Shown in pieces: positions 10,790 to 22,639 of a stretch of DNA of 64,000 nt (within the stretch, counting starts at the first letter, position 1; every line of letters starts with the position of its first letter). The stretch covers positions 379,926-443,925 of the forward strand of contig NW_023998566.1 in the NCBI RefSeq assembly GCF_014805625.2, given 5' to 3'. The notes beneath the pieces were generated by a model, which saw only the letters and a program-made list of their open reading frames with translations, was not told where the DNA came from and ran no database searches. Both the position numbers and the translations under genes were made by a program. The DNA is from Glossina fuscipes. Taxonomy: Eukaryota > Arthropoda > Insecta > Diptera > Glossinidae.

Positions 10790-12110
10790 CAGGGACTAAT
10801 GGAACTATGCGAGTGTATCTTCCAAAGGTGTGCCCCAGATACCTGGCGAGGTCTGGGGAAAAAAAAATCGCCGATGCTGGATTCTAGACTCGTTACTTTG
10901 GAGCCAGCAAGGGCATGCTTAACTATCAAGCCCAATGGAGGGTACCCCTGGAGCCGTGCTCTCTCCTCTCATCTGGCCCGCAGTAATAGATGAGCTGCTA
11001 GTGAAACTAAACGACCTGGAATTCAAAACTCTGGGCTATGCAGACGACTTGGCAATCCCCGCGTTGGGCTGGCACGAAAAAACAGTCAGTGATTGCATGC
11101 AGAAAGCCTTCGCCACAACCCACCGGTCTTCTTCAAAAAGAGGATATTAATTAAACTAATTCAATGTAAATTAATAATTGGACAACATCCACCTACAGGA
11201 TGTGGTACTTGACTATTCAAACGAGGTGAAATATCTCAGTGACTACTTCGATTGATGCTTAACCTGCCATCCTCTTTTAAGACGGCTAGCAGAAAAGACG
11301 ACCATAGCAGTCTTTGCCAGTTAACGTTTTTACAGCATAACATGGGATATAAGCTTAAACATTATCTACCTCCTCCTATCACCATAGAATTGTCGAATTT
11401 CGACAAATTAAAACCGGGTAATCTCAAGAGACGGGTAGAAGCATTAAAAACTTTAATGGATGAACTCTTTGCCAAAATACCGGATCATTCTGCTGTAAAG
11501 CTAGTGATGTCTCACGGGTTTATAATGAGCTATGGAGAAACAATCAAATGCGTCTAGCGCCGGGCCATCCGGGTTCTGACGGCAACGAAACTTTCTAGCC
11601 ACCAAGGAAGCACGAGGTGTTATGGTAGATCCCGATCTGCCCTGTTGCCTACGAAGAAGCCACATTAACAGGCCAGTATTGCAACGAAGGCAGAATAATG
11701 CAATTTGCCTTTGGAAGCAATTCGCAAGGCAACGGCCAGCAAAAGGATTCGTAAGGTCTTCCGCTAGGGCACCTAAGCTGCTGATAGTAATAAGATCCGT
11801 CCTACGTTACTCACCGCCTTCTACACGGATCATAATTCTCTCAGGTACCATTTGAACAACACCGGTATGTTTGATACCGTTCCATTACCGTTCCGATACC
11901 GTTCTATGGGAATGTGAAGTTATACGCGGAATCAGACACCAAATGTTTGGCGAGCATTTTACAACGCCGGACACGGTATGGTCCTGCAATGCAAAGAAGG
12001 TGTGGGAACTAATTGAAATCCTAGAACTGGAGGACTAGGGGATGGGCCTGTACAATAGATCTTCTAGGCCGCTGTACTATATAGCGACAGTCTACAGTTT
12101 TTTGTGATCT
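10790..12110 (+). pseudogene. 3' half of an R1/Jockey-group LINE ORF2 (RT, RNase H end, Cys/His tail)
   Basis: A broken reading frame shows, in order: GTPGAVLSPLIWPAVIDELL (block with the PQG turn, Gln lost), GYADDLAI (catalytic YADD), VSDCMQKAF, then NEVKYLSDYFD and a diverged EKTTIAVFA. The RNase H end reads APGHPGSDGNE. A C-terminal tail has LTAFYTDHNSLRYHLN, then WECEVIRGIRHQMFGEHF and ILELED before a stop near 12039. This block order is standard for a fly LINE group often annotated as R1-like. Frameshifts and stops are frequent. A related minus-strand piece lies at 22640-23840. The clade name is the least certain part. Confidence 0.75.
11322..11532 (+). other. unidentified coding-like stretch inside the R1-like remnant
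   Basis: Between the RT end (IAVFA) and the RNase H end (APGHPG) lies an open stretch in another frame, containing MGYKLKHYLPPPITIEL, NLKRRVEALKTLMDELFAKI and DHSAVKLVMSHG. It reads like real protein, with amphipathic, Lys/Glu-rich composition, but I recognise no family. It may be an insertion replacing the connection between RT and RNase H, or a diverged part of the host element. No flanking duplication was found. Confidence 0.35.
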
Positions 12111-12179
12111 CTTGGAGTCTGCATATATAGAAAATCTTAAAGCAGACATCTGCTGCATTAAGCTGCACAGCTTAATTTC

Positions 12180-12375
12180 TTACAGAAGGTTAAAGAATCT
12201 TTTCCATCATTTGAAAAGTTTCGACACCGCAAAACTTATTTAGAACGCGTGATCACAGCCTGTAATGATAATTCACCTGTGAAAAAAGCATTATCCGATA
12301 ACACCTGCGTTTCAACGATTAGTCTGCGGCGAACTCGATCGTATGCTTGTGCTAGGAATAATCAAAGAAAGCAAC
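12180..12375 (+). pseudogene. Ty3/Gypsy reverse transcriptase scrap
   Basis: The frame at 12302-12375 reads ITPAFQRLVCGELDRML and then VLGIIKESN. This is the segment just before the first catalytic block of Gypsy RT, where a helix of the form ELDxMLxLGIIxxSxS is standard. Upstream, about 12180-12300, the match is weaker and shifted. It stops where the A/T-rich tail of the minus-strand LINE begins (about 12376), so that LINE probably inserted here or the sequence was truncated. Only about 60 residues remain. Confidence 0.6.
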
Positions 12376-12689
12376 AGGAGTTCCAAAATTACTTTATTTA
12401 TTTATTTTAATTCTGCTTATACATAAAACCTAACTAAACAAATAACAGTCGAGTTAAATTGGCACTTAAAGCAAAACTTATATTAATTAACATTAAAACT
12501 TAGATTAAGTACAATAAAACAAATAAGAAGGAAAAAAAGCAAAAAAAGCATGTACACAACAAGCATAGAGCTACACTTACAACCGGAACAGGACCAAATT
12601 GCAAATGAACCCCTAAGCCATCGCAAACATGCATAAGCCCGGCAACAGATAATACTTAACAATAATTCATTTTCGAATAGTAACGACTT

Positions 12690-13955
12690 TTAAGGATAAA
12701 AGCTAGTTCGCTGATAAATCGAAATTAGCAATTGAAAAGTTTCGTCGGAAATGCTCAGCAAACAGATTTGAGATTTCAAAATCATCCGAGGAATCAGGGC
12801 CATTAAAAGAAACATAAGAGGGATATGTAAAAATTTTTCTTTTAGACTTAACAAATTCAAAAAACTATTTAGGATTAGCAAACAGAGAGCATTTGATGAA
12901 CTGAAGGTATCTGCAGTGTTAATGGTAGTTGAGGGAGTTAAATCTATGCCTCGCCACCGAGTAAGCGAAATAGTCGAGCGCAGAGCCACTTTTCGAATAT
13001 ATTTTGAATAGCGTGTTTTTCTATTCTTCTAATATTTAATTGTCTTATTAAACCAGGGGGGACACCTGCTTCGAGGTCGGCACTGCTTGATTGGGGCAGA
13101 TGCAGCAATAGCTAGATTTAAAGTATTGTAGAACGATGACAATAAGCTTTCAACACTTCCGGTTGAGAAATCAAGTCTCATATGTGAAAGACGATGTTTT
13201 AGCAATACAATATTGATTTTATTAAAATCATAATATTTATTTAAAAAACTTTGATTTGGCACATTAAGGCAGTGCAACGAACCACCATTCTTATGATGAA
13301 AGGAAATGCACATTAATGGATGATAAGGGTCCTGAGGTAAACTAAAAGGTGGGCAACGATTTACGTTAATCTCAGGAAAGTTGGCAAAGCACAGATCAAG
13401 CAGTCTACCATTACAATTAGTGATACGATTATATTGAACCAAAATTATGATCGAACCATTCATTAAAGAACACAACAGCCCTATCAGACGTTGAAGTAGG
13501 AATCAAACAGCCAGAATTATCACTGTTACACCAAGTGCCTTGAGGCAAATTGAAGTCACCCAATGCAACGACCAAATCTTTAAGTCTAGACCGCTTGGCC
13601 ACGTCACAAATTAGGGCAGCGTATTTCTTGTAAATGGAGATATTAGAATTTGGGGAAATAGAGGAGCAGGTTTATTATCGCACGAATGGCGATAAATTCA
13701 ACGTCCGCAGAAGTGGGAAATTCTATTGAATTGGATGGGATTGACGCAGATATGGCAGTTAATACACCACCACCAATGCGATTCAATCGATCCTTTCTGA
13801 AGTCTTGGAAAGAATTGTGAAAAAGTGCCAACGAATGAAGATCGCGTTTTACCCAAGTTTCGGTGAAGGCCAAACAGAAAAACTCCGTGCTCACTGAATT
13901 TAGAAAAGTAGAACGAATTTTTGAATTTAGGCCCCTAACATTTTGCTAAATGAGA
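12690..13955 (-). pseudogene. ORF2 endonuclease and linker of CR1/Jockey-type LINE
   Basis: The endonuclease nicks target DNA to prime reverse transcription. On the minus strand a start block NVRGLNSKIRSTF is followed by FCLAFTETWVKRDLHS (catalytic TETW), GGGVLTAIS and, after a shift, VALGDFNLPQGTW (catalytic GDFN). Next come CNGRLLDLCFANFPEINVNR and a linker ending CPPWFNKTIKY. The last part (12989-12690) corresponds to the NPKKFFEFVKSKRK and SNLFAEHF blocks that precede RT. The RT itself is deleted: the frame passes directly into the 3' untranslated region. Multiple shifts and stops make it non-functional. Confidence 0.8.
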
Positions 13956-13977
13956 GATAATGGGCCTGAAGAAAAAT

Positions 13978-14373
13978 TTAGTTTTTGGAAGGCGACAAGA
14001 CTATTGCTTTGGTATTACGGGGACGATCTCGAGGGATAAATTCCTTAATCAAGGATCCTACTGGCCACAGTGGTTTGTTTAACAACATATCACAGTTTTC
14101 AGTCGGAACTAGTATTTCAAAAGAGTAGATTGCCCTAGATTTAGAAGGAGCCATTTTGAAAATGCTAACGCGCTTTAAGTTGGCTGATGGGACTTTCGCC
14201 GCCAGATAACTTTTTATATTATCCACCGATGTTTCAGGTGCCAGCCTGGACACAAATATTGCTTTTCTGGGAGGAACTGCCATCAAGCAAATGTCATTGC
14301 TAGGAATAGGAGGGTTCACGGTTGGGGACTTTAGAGTTGGAGGAATATAGATGGCGCCGCCGCCCTTGCACAA
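13978..14373 (-). pseudogene. ORF1 remnant of CR1/Jockey-type LINE
   Basis: A 131-codon minus-strand frame has a basic and Pro-rich start, then PPRKAIFVSRLAPETSVDNI, LKRVSIFKM, SKSRAIYSFEI and LWPVGSLIKEFIPRD. The alternating pattern and the LNKPLWPxG ending are typical of the RNA-binding-like domain found in ORF1 proteins of insect CR1/Jockey LINEs. ORF2 follows within about 25 bases. The frame probably began farther upstream: coding-like residues (NARQETGQV, ARAAAPS) extend toward 14450 in another frame. No zinc knuckle is seen. Confidence 0.65.
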
Positions 14374-14534
14374 GCAGCTTGTGTGACTTGCCCAGTCTCT
14401 TGACGAGCGTTCACATTCGAACAGCCAGGGAAGAGGATGATTTATTTTTCTCTTTATTATTTTTAGGCGATGGCTCTTGATTGGAGTGAGTGGCAGCCCT
14501 GGGCGGAGATACCCTTGCCACTTCAGCTACTCAC

Positions 14535-14895
14535 ACCAAAGGAAGAAAATATAAATCTGATGTGGACCTCGTAAGTATTCCAATTCACCCCAGAAGTGCG
14601 CCATCGCGCGACATTCAACTGGGTGGATGTAGAAGGAGTATAGCTGGCCACCACTTTGCACCTTTGACCTTCCAAGAGAAGTCAAACACTCCCATAGCAG
14701 CCCCATTTGCGGTAGTGATTTTAATGTCACTAGCACCGACTGGACCGTCAAACGTGAACCACACAAAACATGGACATTGAGGGGTTCCTGCACATAGCGT
14801 CACTGCGCTGCCTAACTCATTCATACACTGGCCAAGCTCACACATCGCGTGATAACCGTGGTTACAATTATACTGAAGTATGAGCAAAGCCATAT
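14535..14895 (-). pseudogene. start of ORF2 (endonuclease) of an R1-clade LINE
   Basis: The minus-strand frame opening at about 14893 begins MALLILQYNCNHGYHAMCEL, which matches the standard opening of R1-clade ORF2 (LQxNCxRGxxAxxEL). After a shift, a VLLQEP-like segment, GGQLYSFYIHP and AHFWGELEYLRG follow, corresponding to the first half of the apurinic endonuclease domain. It is lost near 14535, where CR1/Jockey-type sequence begins. The overlap with the end of ORF1 is usual for R1-clade elements. Broken by at least one frameshift. Confidence 0.7.
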
Positions 14896-16365
14896 TAGTG
14901 CCTAAGTGCTACCCGTGCGATCATCCTGTTATATTCAGCACAGGCGCGGGACATCATTAGATGTCCTCAGGAAATCCCCGGAATTCGTAGTTTCGGCAGT
15001 GTGCAGCGTTAGTACACTCACTACGCCGGTTTGGCCACAATGTCTACAGACAACACCCTGGACTCCACATTCTCTCACCCTGTGGTCAAAGCTCAAGCAG
15101 CGAAAGCAGACAGGCACGTCATCATATTGACGCACCACAAGGGAATGGTGGTCAACGTACACCGCTCAAGAGGGTATTAATAGCCCGAGGGCATCTCTCA
15201 ATAACGACGTTGGCCGTACCGCCACCTTTAAGCCAAGAGTTCAAAACCATCCGAACACTCCTTCTGAATTCTTCGGGAGAGAATAAACCTTTAAGGTTCA
15301 TCTCATATAAACCCTCCACAAAAGCAGACGGATCAAGCATTTTATGCACGGACTGACATACCACCTTCGGGCCCAGCTTCTCGTCAACTGAAACATTAAG
15401 CCTGACTTCCCCGAATTTCGTGTTCGCCACGATTTTCGTCCTCTCCGCATCAGATGGAGCACGGATAACCGCCCCACCTCCTCGGATCGGCTTGACATCG
15501 TGTACACGAACACCCATCGTCGGAGCCACCTGCTCCACAACCTTCTTCACCACCACCACTATCCGTAGTCTTAGTGCTACGGACCACAACGGACCACTGG
15601 TTTTGGAGGTTTTGCAGCCGGTGTTGCCTCCACAACTCGTTTATGAACTGACACTTTTGAGGTCAACCCACCAATTGAAATCGCAGGCGGTAAACAGCCT
15701 CCGCTCCGTTCAAATCCCTCAATGCAGCCCTTTAGGCATGCATTTTCTGCAAGTAGACCAAACAATATGGTCTCATATTCGCCTGCCAGTTTTACAATAG
15801 TTCTACAAGTTCTCACAGCTACGTTTTCGGAATCGAAAACGTGAAACGTCGGTCAGTTACCGACTTCATCTCCGCAACAATATCGGCTGCCGGCTAACGC
15901 CGCCTCGATTTACGCGCAGCAGCAGGGGCCTCAGCTGAGAGTGGAGCCACAGCAGTAGCTGCCGCAGCATGCGGCACCGTATCGCTACCCTTAATCATAC
16001 TTGCGACGGAAGCAGCCAAGAGATTTGCTAGTTTAACATGAGACGTCTTAGAAACACCCCCAACACGAACGGACATCTTTTTTTCCTTTTTTTTATTTTT
16101 TTTTTTAATTGCATCATTCCTGGCTTTCTTAGCCTCATCCCCGTATTTGACACAGGACTGCCACCGCGATTATCAGAGCTACGCGCAAACTCATCCAAAC
16201 CCAACGCATCAGCATCGGACGACATATCCGCGTCAGAACAACTATCCTGACTGCGGTTGGACCCCGCAGACATTCCTGCTTGTGACTTCCCTTTCTCTCT
16301 TTTTGAGCCTCTGCCCATACCTCTGCGTACCAGACCGAAGCAGCAGTTCAACAATCGGCAAATAG
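14895..16365 (-). pseudogene. ORF1 (gag-like) of an R1-clade LINE
   Basis: The likely start is the ATG at about 16318 (MGRGSKREKGKSQ), followed by a Ser/Asp-rich acidic stretch (SDADMSSDADALGL). After shifts, an Ala-rich stretch (16076-15894) and a segment VKLAGEYETI...LLAENACLKG (15816-15577) follow. The next frame (15589-15152) holds VGVRVHDVKPIRGGG-like, SVHKMLDPSAFVEGLYEMN and ANVVIERCPRAIN blocks. Finally 15162-14935 shows zinc knuckles: CFRCLSFDHRVREC (C-X2-C-X4-H-X4-C) and CRHCGQTG. This domain order is that of R1, Waldo and relatives. The gene is broken into at least four frames. ORF2 follows directly. Confidence 0.8.
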
Positions 16366-16409
16366 CAATTTCTATTGAAGCCCAACAACAATTGCCAACG
16401 AATCAAGCT

Positions 16410-19400
16410 GCAGTTCAACAAACAGCAAGAGAAGTATTAGCTCGCCCAATATCGGCTCAATGAACAGCAAACAGCAAAAAGAAGGAATGCACTAGTTCAA
16501 TCAACATTCTGAGTTTTAAATTTACAAACGGAACGGTGCGGAAATGAAACGAACTGTTCCAATTTGTATTGTACATAGCCAAATGACAAAGCGCAATGAA
16601 AAATAGTTTAATCTTGCTTTGTCTTCTTTTTATTTTATTTTTGCATGCGCAGGCCCGCAAACATAAATTCGCAATGTTTATACGAAAAATCCATTGAAAG
16701 AAAATTAAAATTTACCTTTTCTTTCCTTTTTTTCAGTTATTTTTATAAATTGAGTACCTATTTTCTCACACACAAGAAACATACATACGAAATATGCTTC
16801 TTTTATGTATTGTCACAATTTTTCTGTTTTTTAAACAATTTTTTATATTCTGTTACTTGAGCACATCTGCAGACAACAAACAACAAACTTGATACGTTTA
16901 GGTAGGTCTATGTGTTATAGATATATTTAATTAAATACTTATATTTTATTACGTGGGGATAGGTTGCCGTAACATCCCCTTTATTATTTTGGAGGATAAC
17001 TAAAACTCTGATTTTTGTGTTAATATCGAAACTTGTAATTAAGTCTAGTTTTCTTTGCGATAAAGTGTCTGCTAGAGAATATTATTGGATGGGTTTTGCG
17101 ATCTATTAGAAGTATAATATCATTATTTATTTCTTATATTTTGCCAATAAATGTAATATCATTTTTGATGGCCGCTATTTTTTTCTAAAGGATCTTTAAT
17201 TTATTTATGTAATTGGGTAATGTGTGATTTTGACTTAACAACTCATGTTGGTTAAAAATGCAATCGGGCGTTTAAGGGAAGGGAAGTGACAGCGAGATAT
17301 AGTGTTTTGACGAATTTTTTTTTGGCTTTTGGCTTCGTGCGTTTTTGTATATGTAGGGGGGGTGAGAGAAGAGAAGAAAACAGAAGAAAAGGTTGGATAC
17401 ATTGTTTTTTTTAAATAGTAAAAAAGGGCAAGAAAAGATGGCTGGCCTGCACATCGGGAATTGAAAAAAAAGAGAAGAAAAAAAAAAAAAAGTAAATGCT
17501 TTCAAATTGATTGAGTTAGTAGAAAATTCATTCAGTAGAAAATTATTAAAGAAAGAAAAAATACATTTTCTGTTACCAAAAGGACATTGTCTTTATATCG
17601 GCTGAAAAGAGCCTATAAATAAATAATTTCTTCTTAAATATCTGCCACTCATGGTTTTGGTGATAAAAACTACAAATGTATTTACTTTATTTGATCGAAA
17701 AAAGAAATTAAAAATAAAAACTAAACATAAGTATTCAAGAATTCAATGTGAAACGTCATCAATATGACGTCGCCGTTAGACAAGTATAAATATAAGGAGT
17801 TATTTCTGATCGTGATGTAAAAGTAAGAAAAGAAAAATAGATAGTGTCAAATCACTTAAGAACACTGAATATTTCATCATTACGTTGACGTTTTTTAAAA
17901 AAAATAAATTCGTACAGAGAATATATTTCTTTTTGAAGAATAAACCATTTTGTAATAATTAAGACAACCGAATAATTATTAAAAGAAGAAGCATGTAAAG
18001 ATTGATTTGGGAGTTTTATTTTTTTTTTTGATATAAAGAATATAAGAAGAAGCTCTTGTGATATAAAGAAAAACAAGATATGAGTAATCGACTAGGAGCG
18101 ACATTTTCCTGCTTTGCATTCAAACTTAAAGACAGATGTTTCGTTACTGAGTGAAGAGAACTTATGAACAAAAAGAAGCTTGAAATTTATGCTTGTAACG
18201 AAAAATAATAAAAAGGAAAAATTTTGTAATTAATTTTCATCTAAAGTTTACAATAATTTTGATCGGAAAACACAACGATATTATCTCTCGGCTTGATGTT
18301 TATATTAAGGGCGCTACAATATATAACAGCAACAAGTACATTGTATAATAACGGCGGCTACGATATTTAATAGCAGCAGCTACAGTATATAATAACGCTA
18401 CGATTGTTGCCAGTATCTGGATAGCTTGAACTGGATGGCTTTATACATTTGTGTTCATAAATTAAATATTGTATTGCAGCGAATTCAGCAGACAAACAGG
18501 TTTTTTGTTTATATATAATTATTATCATTTAGCAATAAGCGTTGAACTTTGATAATTTCTTGTTTGCATATAAACGATTAAGAAGTACCCTTATTTTTTA
18601 GTGTAGCCATTAATTAATAAAAACGAAAAGATGAAATGGGAATGTTAAGAAAAAAGTAGTCGATTAATTAAATTTTTTGTCATGAGAGGAAAGTAGATTT
18701 AGAGGAGATCTTCGGACCCAGCTTCACAGTCTCCCATAGAAATCATGGGCCGAAGCGACCAATGAGTAGGGCGAGTAATGAAAAGCGCAGTGCTTAGGGT
18801 ATGCGCACTAGGTTAAACTTCGTCTGTCTGCGTGTTCATTAAAGAGTGGGTAAGTGCTGTCCTCTTAGTTGTAAACGTATAAGGAGTGTCTGAGAGTCAA
18901 ATTTAATACAGTTCATAGGTTTTGCACAGACCACTAGAATAAAGACAAACAATGTTATAAAACACACAAGTGATACCCAACGTCAACATGGAGTCCCAAT
19001 TCATCTAAAGGAAGATTAGCAATTTAGTTGGCTGCTATCATTTTGGTGTTGTTTTCATAACTTTTATTCTGTCTAACATGCATTTTGTTGTATGTCCAGT
19101 TTATATTCTTTCTATTGAATTTCCTAGCAATTATTTTCCTGAATTGCTTATGATTCGTTTTTTTGGAGGTTTTTATAAAGCTTTTTTTTTCTGATTCAGT
19201 GTCAGTTTATTTAAGTTTTCGATTTTGCTTCTTTTTTTTTTTTGAAACAATAAGGTCATTTATGCTGTTATACTCTTTAGAGTGAAGTCGTCCATAATCA
19301 TCAATATTTCGGCATTTGCTTATAATTGCTATTTTTACGCTAATTAACATTCAATAGTCCTCTTTTTGTTTATTCTTAAACTCAGGCTATTTTGGAGGAA

Positions 19401-20685
19401 ACATTAATCCGACCAGAACTTGGTTCACAAATTCGAGATTCGCTTTCTGAGAAAACTTAAATTTTATTCGACTTCAAATATGTTTAATTTCTTTAGTTTG
19501 AAATGACTTTTAATTATTTACTCAAAACCATCAAAATTTTCTTCTAAATTATTTTAATTACAACGTCGACTTGAATTTATTGTGTAAGAACCTTTTGATT
19601 ACGGGAATTTATTTTGATGTTTGTTGAATTATTTTATTAATATTAAATATTACCAGTCAACGCGCCATCACACAATATGGTAGTAAGATAACGTGTCTAT
19701 GTATGTTCAAAGTCCAATGGAACTTTATGCCCACTAATACACATTTTTCCAACAACAATAAAGTGGAACTTCTAAGAACTTTGTCATTTTATTTGAGCAT
19801 GTTTTCATGCAAGTTAGCTCGAGAAACTTAAATACATTTAAAATGTGCTATAAAAAAATGTGCCAAAAATTGACTTTCCTGGCGCGATAACATCACAATC
19901 ATTTTTTCTTTGCAGGGTTGTATTCGTCTTTCAATGAAAGAAAATGTATTTGTGAAAGAAATAAAAAAACATTCGGTTAATACGTTTGGCTGAGGATGAA
20001 CGGGTAGTATAGTTGGTATGCAATAGATACAAAAGTTATTACAAGCGTCCGAAGTTAATTGAGCACCATTATTTGCCACAAGCGTTCGCTATAGGCAAAG
20101 GAATCCCACTGAATTAAAAATTGGACCGGTGACATGATTTTGTTTCGGCCAAGTTTGATACTGCTTAGATCGAGCACAGTTTTCCATTTTACAAATATCA
20201 TATTTCGAAGATAAGCGTTGATTGCCATTATCACTGTTTCTTCTTAATAATGCCTCCGTGGCTGTCATGTAAAATAGATAAGACATTATTTTTCAATGCT
20301 GCTAATATAACTACTCGGATAAGATCAATATGTGCGCAAAGTGATCCATTGTGTACAGCGTATATACCACTATAGAAAGCTTTAAGATTGAAATGTATTT
20401 CAATTCCAATTTATGAATTTCGTAACTACAAAGCTTAAAAAAGCCAAATCCTTACATAATTATAAAATTTAAATATTATGCAATGTGCGAGTGCTTTCAT
20501 GTTTCAACTAAATTTATGTACTTGAAATCCTAAACCTTTTACAACTCTTGTAAAGAAAACAAAAGTTGTTTTAAATAAGAGACCAATAATCAATAACGTT
20601 TGTGTTAAGAGTGGGAGATTGGTCTAGCAACGAGCGCAGCGTACAACGAATGAACTATCAGCGACTGAAGTCGTTATTAAGGTAA
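16410..20685. other. AT-rich stretch without a recognisable gene
   Basis: Homopolymer runs are common (16078-16110, 17400-17500, 18017-18030, 19227-19245). Open frames are short and low-complexity. A 22-bp tandem repeat at 18313-18400 is listed separately. I see no element remnant or splice-like exon with confidence. Confidence 0.45.
18313..18400 (+). repeat. 22-bp tandem repeat, about four units
   Basis: Units begin near 18313, 18335, 18357 and 18379. Each has the form GCTACRATATATAAYAGCRRCA, with RTAC shared and AT-rich centres. Short and imperfect; no evidence of function. Confidence 0.65.
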
Positions 20686-20689
20686 TGAC

Positions 20690-21330
20690 TGTTTGAGGAT
20701 TCCTACTAGATCTGCTAAATTGAAATCGTCTGCAAACTTGATAGCCTTAAACGGATAAATTGTTAGTCTAAATTTAAGAATTTTAAAAATATTTCGACAT
20801 GAGAAGATACATGATGTCTGAGACGGATTTTATAGATAAACTTGAGTTTATGAATGGTTTACTTTAGTTTACCAAAATTGAAATTGAGATAAACCATTTC
20901 AACACAGTAACTAATACGTGACATTAAAAGAGTGTAAGCAAGTTTAAGTTGTAAATAAGTAGGTAAACATTAAAATTGTAGAGTGTTCGCAAGTTAGACA
21001 AGCTTTTACATCAAAGTTATCCATGTGTAGGCAAAATTACATTAAATCGAATTAATAAGTAAACCCCTGCAGTTACTAACGTAGAAGAAAGGCTAAAGTT
21101 TAGTTTGTTGTTAAGTGTTATTCCTAGACATCGCGTAGACTCGACGAATTCAATATACGTATTAGACATTTTAATATTAAGAGTGACGGCATTATGTCCG
21201 GTACGGTTGAAAAGAAGACCTTTTCACTTATTCACGTTAATCGAAAGAGAATCGTTGAGCAATTGTTTCAATGATTTTATTAAATATTTGAAAATCTTCT
21301 TCCTCTTAAAATTTTTCTTGACATAAATTG
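20690..21330 (-). pseudogene. LINE reverse transcriptase thumb and C-terminal fragment
   Basis: Read on the minus strand, a segment LNDSLSINVNK and GLLFNRT is followed by NIKMSNTYIEFVESTRCLGI and TLNNKL, the usual path after the RT palm (SVNxxKTxxLLF ... LGxxLDxxL). Lower down, MSRISYCVEMVYLNFNFGKL and IYKIRLRHHVSSHVEIF match the C-terminal region common to CR1/Jockey elements with YRxxxxDHVS motifs. No catalytic YADD is seen in the fragment. Several stops; old and truncated at both ends. Confidence 0.6.
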
Positions 21331-21334
21331 AATT

Positions 21335-22635
21335 CTAGTATGCCTGCCCATTGATTTGTCATAAATTTACGACCATTTTTTACAAAGCAACTTCTTTAGG
21401 TTTTCTTTTCCGTCCAGAAGAGCACTTTCCGTCTACATCTCCCAAACCGAACCAGTCAAAGCAAAAGCCAAAAAAAGAACGCCATTTCACGCTGTCAAAC
21501 ACAAGCTAGGTCATGAACTTAACAATCTCGGTAATACATGGTTACATTTTTTGCAAAAATTGTTAAGTCAAAACCGTACTTTACAATATGTAAGGAGCAA
21601 CGCTTCTATTCAAAGCAAGATCATTTCCGCACACATTATAGTCTAGAATTAAGTGTGAATTAGTGGAAATACACTGCTTAAGCTTAATTCTCAGTAACGG
21701 CAAAGATTTTAAAGGGCATTTTAGAAGAAACATCGATAAGTATGCCTAGTTTAAATGGACGAAAAGAGAGGTGTTTTGACATTTCAATTGAGCAATGCGA
21801 AAAGTGGTGTTGTCGTTTATAGAAAGGTTATTGAAATAATTAACATTGGCAATAGATTCAAGGTTATAAATAAGGGGAATCAAGATATGATATACGATTT
21901 GGTCGTTCTAACCTTTTATAAGGAGCGTTTGTGTATAAAGATAATGTTAGTGCACTTGCAACACTAAGGACATATAAACGTGTCATACAAATAAAATAAA
22001 TAAATAACATATAGAAATCTGAATTAATAAACAACAAGTAAATTAAATATTTCATTTATAACTTCCAATAAATCAAATGAGAAAACAAAAACGAAATGTA
22101 AACCAAACTAAGTTGGGAAGTGAAAACATAACTTGCCTGCTGAAATTTTAAAGCAAATATTCATACTTGCAACTTTCTGAGAAAAAGCAAATATGACAAC
22201 AAAAGAAAAAAAATATAAATGTGCTGATTCATAAATTTGTGTGATAAGTTCAAACTGAGGGTTAGAATTTATTATATTTTCATATGTAATCTTAACATTA
22301 CTTCCTTAGTCATTTGTCCGCATTTCAATCTTGGTTCACGCACAATGGGGATTCAATTTTGACCGAACCCATATAGTAAACTTTTTAACACGCATCATTT
22401 AGGCGTGCTCATATTTACCGAAGTTTCTATATATGTGAGTGAGGTCGAAGCATCGGAATCTAATTGGAATGTAATAACTTTATTAGAAGTTTTGTAATCT
22501 GTGAAGATTTTTTTATTATTCTATTTTCTCAGTATCAGCTGTACTCTCTTCACTTTTTTTTATATTTGTGCCGCTAATATAAACATACAGGTTCAATTTG
22601 ACACTGTTTGGCGCACTTATACCACATGGGCTTTC
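21335..22635. other. stretch without a recognisable gene
   Basis: Short open frames on both strands show no family. The sequence is AT-rich. The right edge meets the C-terminal end of the R1-like fragment on the minus strand. Confidence 0.4.
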
Positions 22636-22639
22636 TGAG

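Larger units (their letters stand above)
12376..14530 (-). mobile_element. CR1/Jockey-type LINE, internally deleted
   Basis: Read on the minus strand: ORF1 remnant (14373-13978), ORF2 endonuclease and linker (about 13955-12700), then a jump to the 3' untranslated region and an AAAT-type tail at 12376-12420. The RT is missing. The 3' region (about 12440-12690) is shared with 56290-56480 and 63180-63390, with common segments such as TTGCAAATGAAC and AATTCATTTTCGAAT, so at least three copies lie in the window in the same orientation. The 5' end abuts the endonuclease of an R1-clade element near 14500-14535. Confidence 0.75.

Noticed and set aside
14490..14780. Plus-strand frame of 96 codons
   Set aside because: It is the antisense of the R1-clade endonuclease, which has recognisable motifs on the minus strand.
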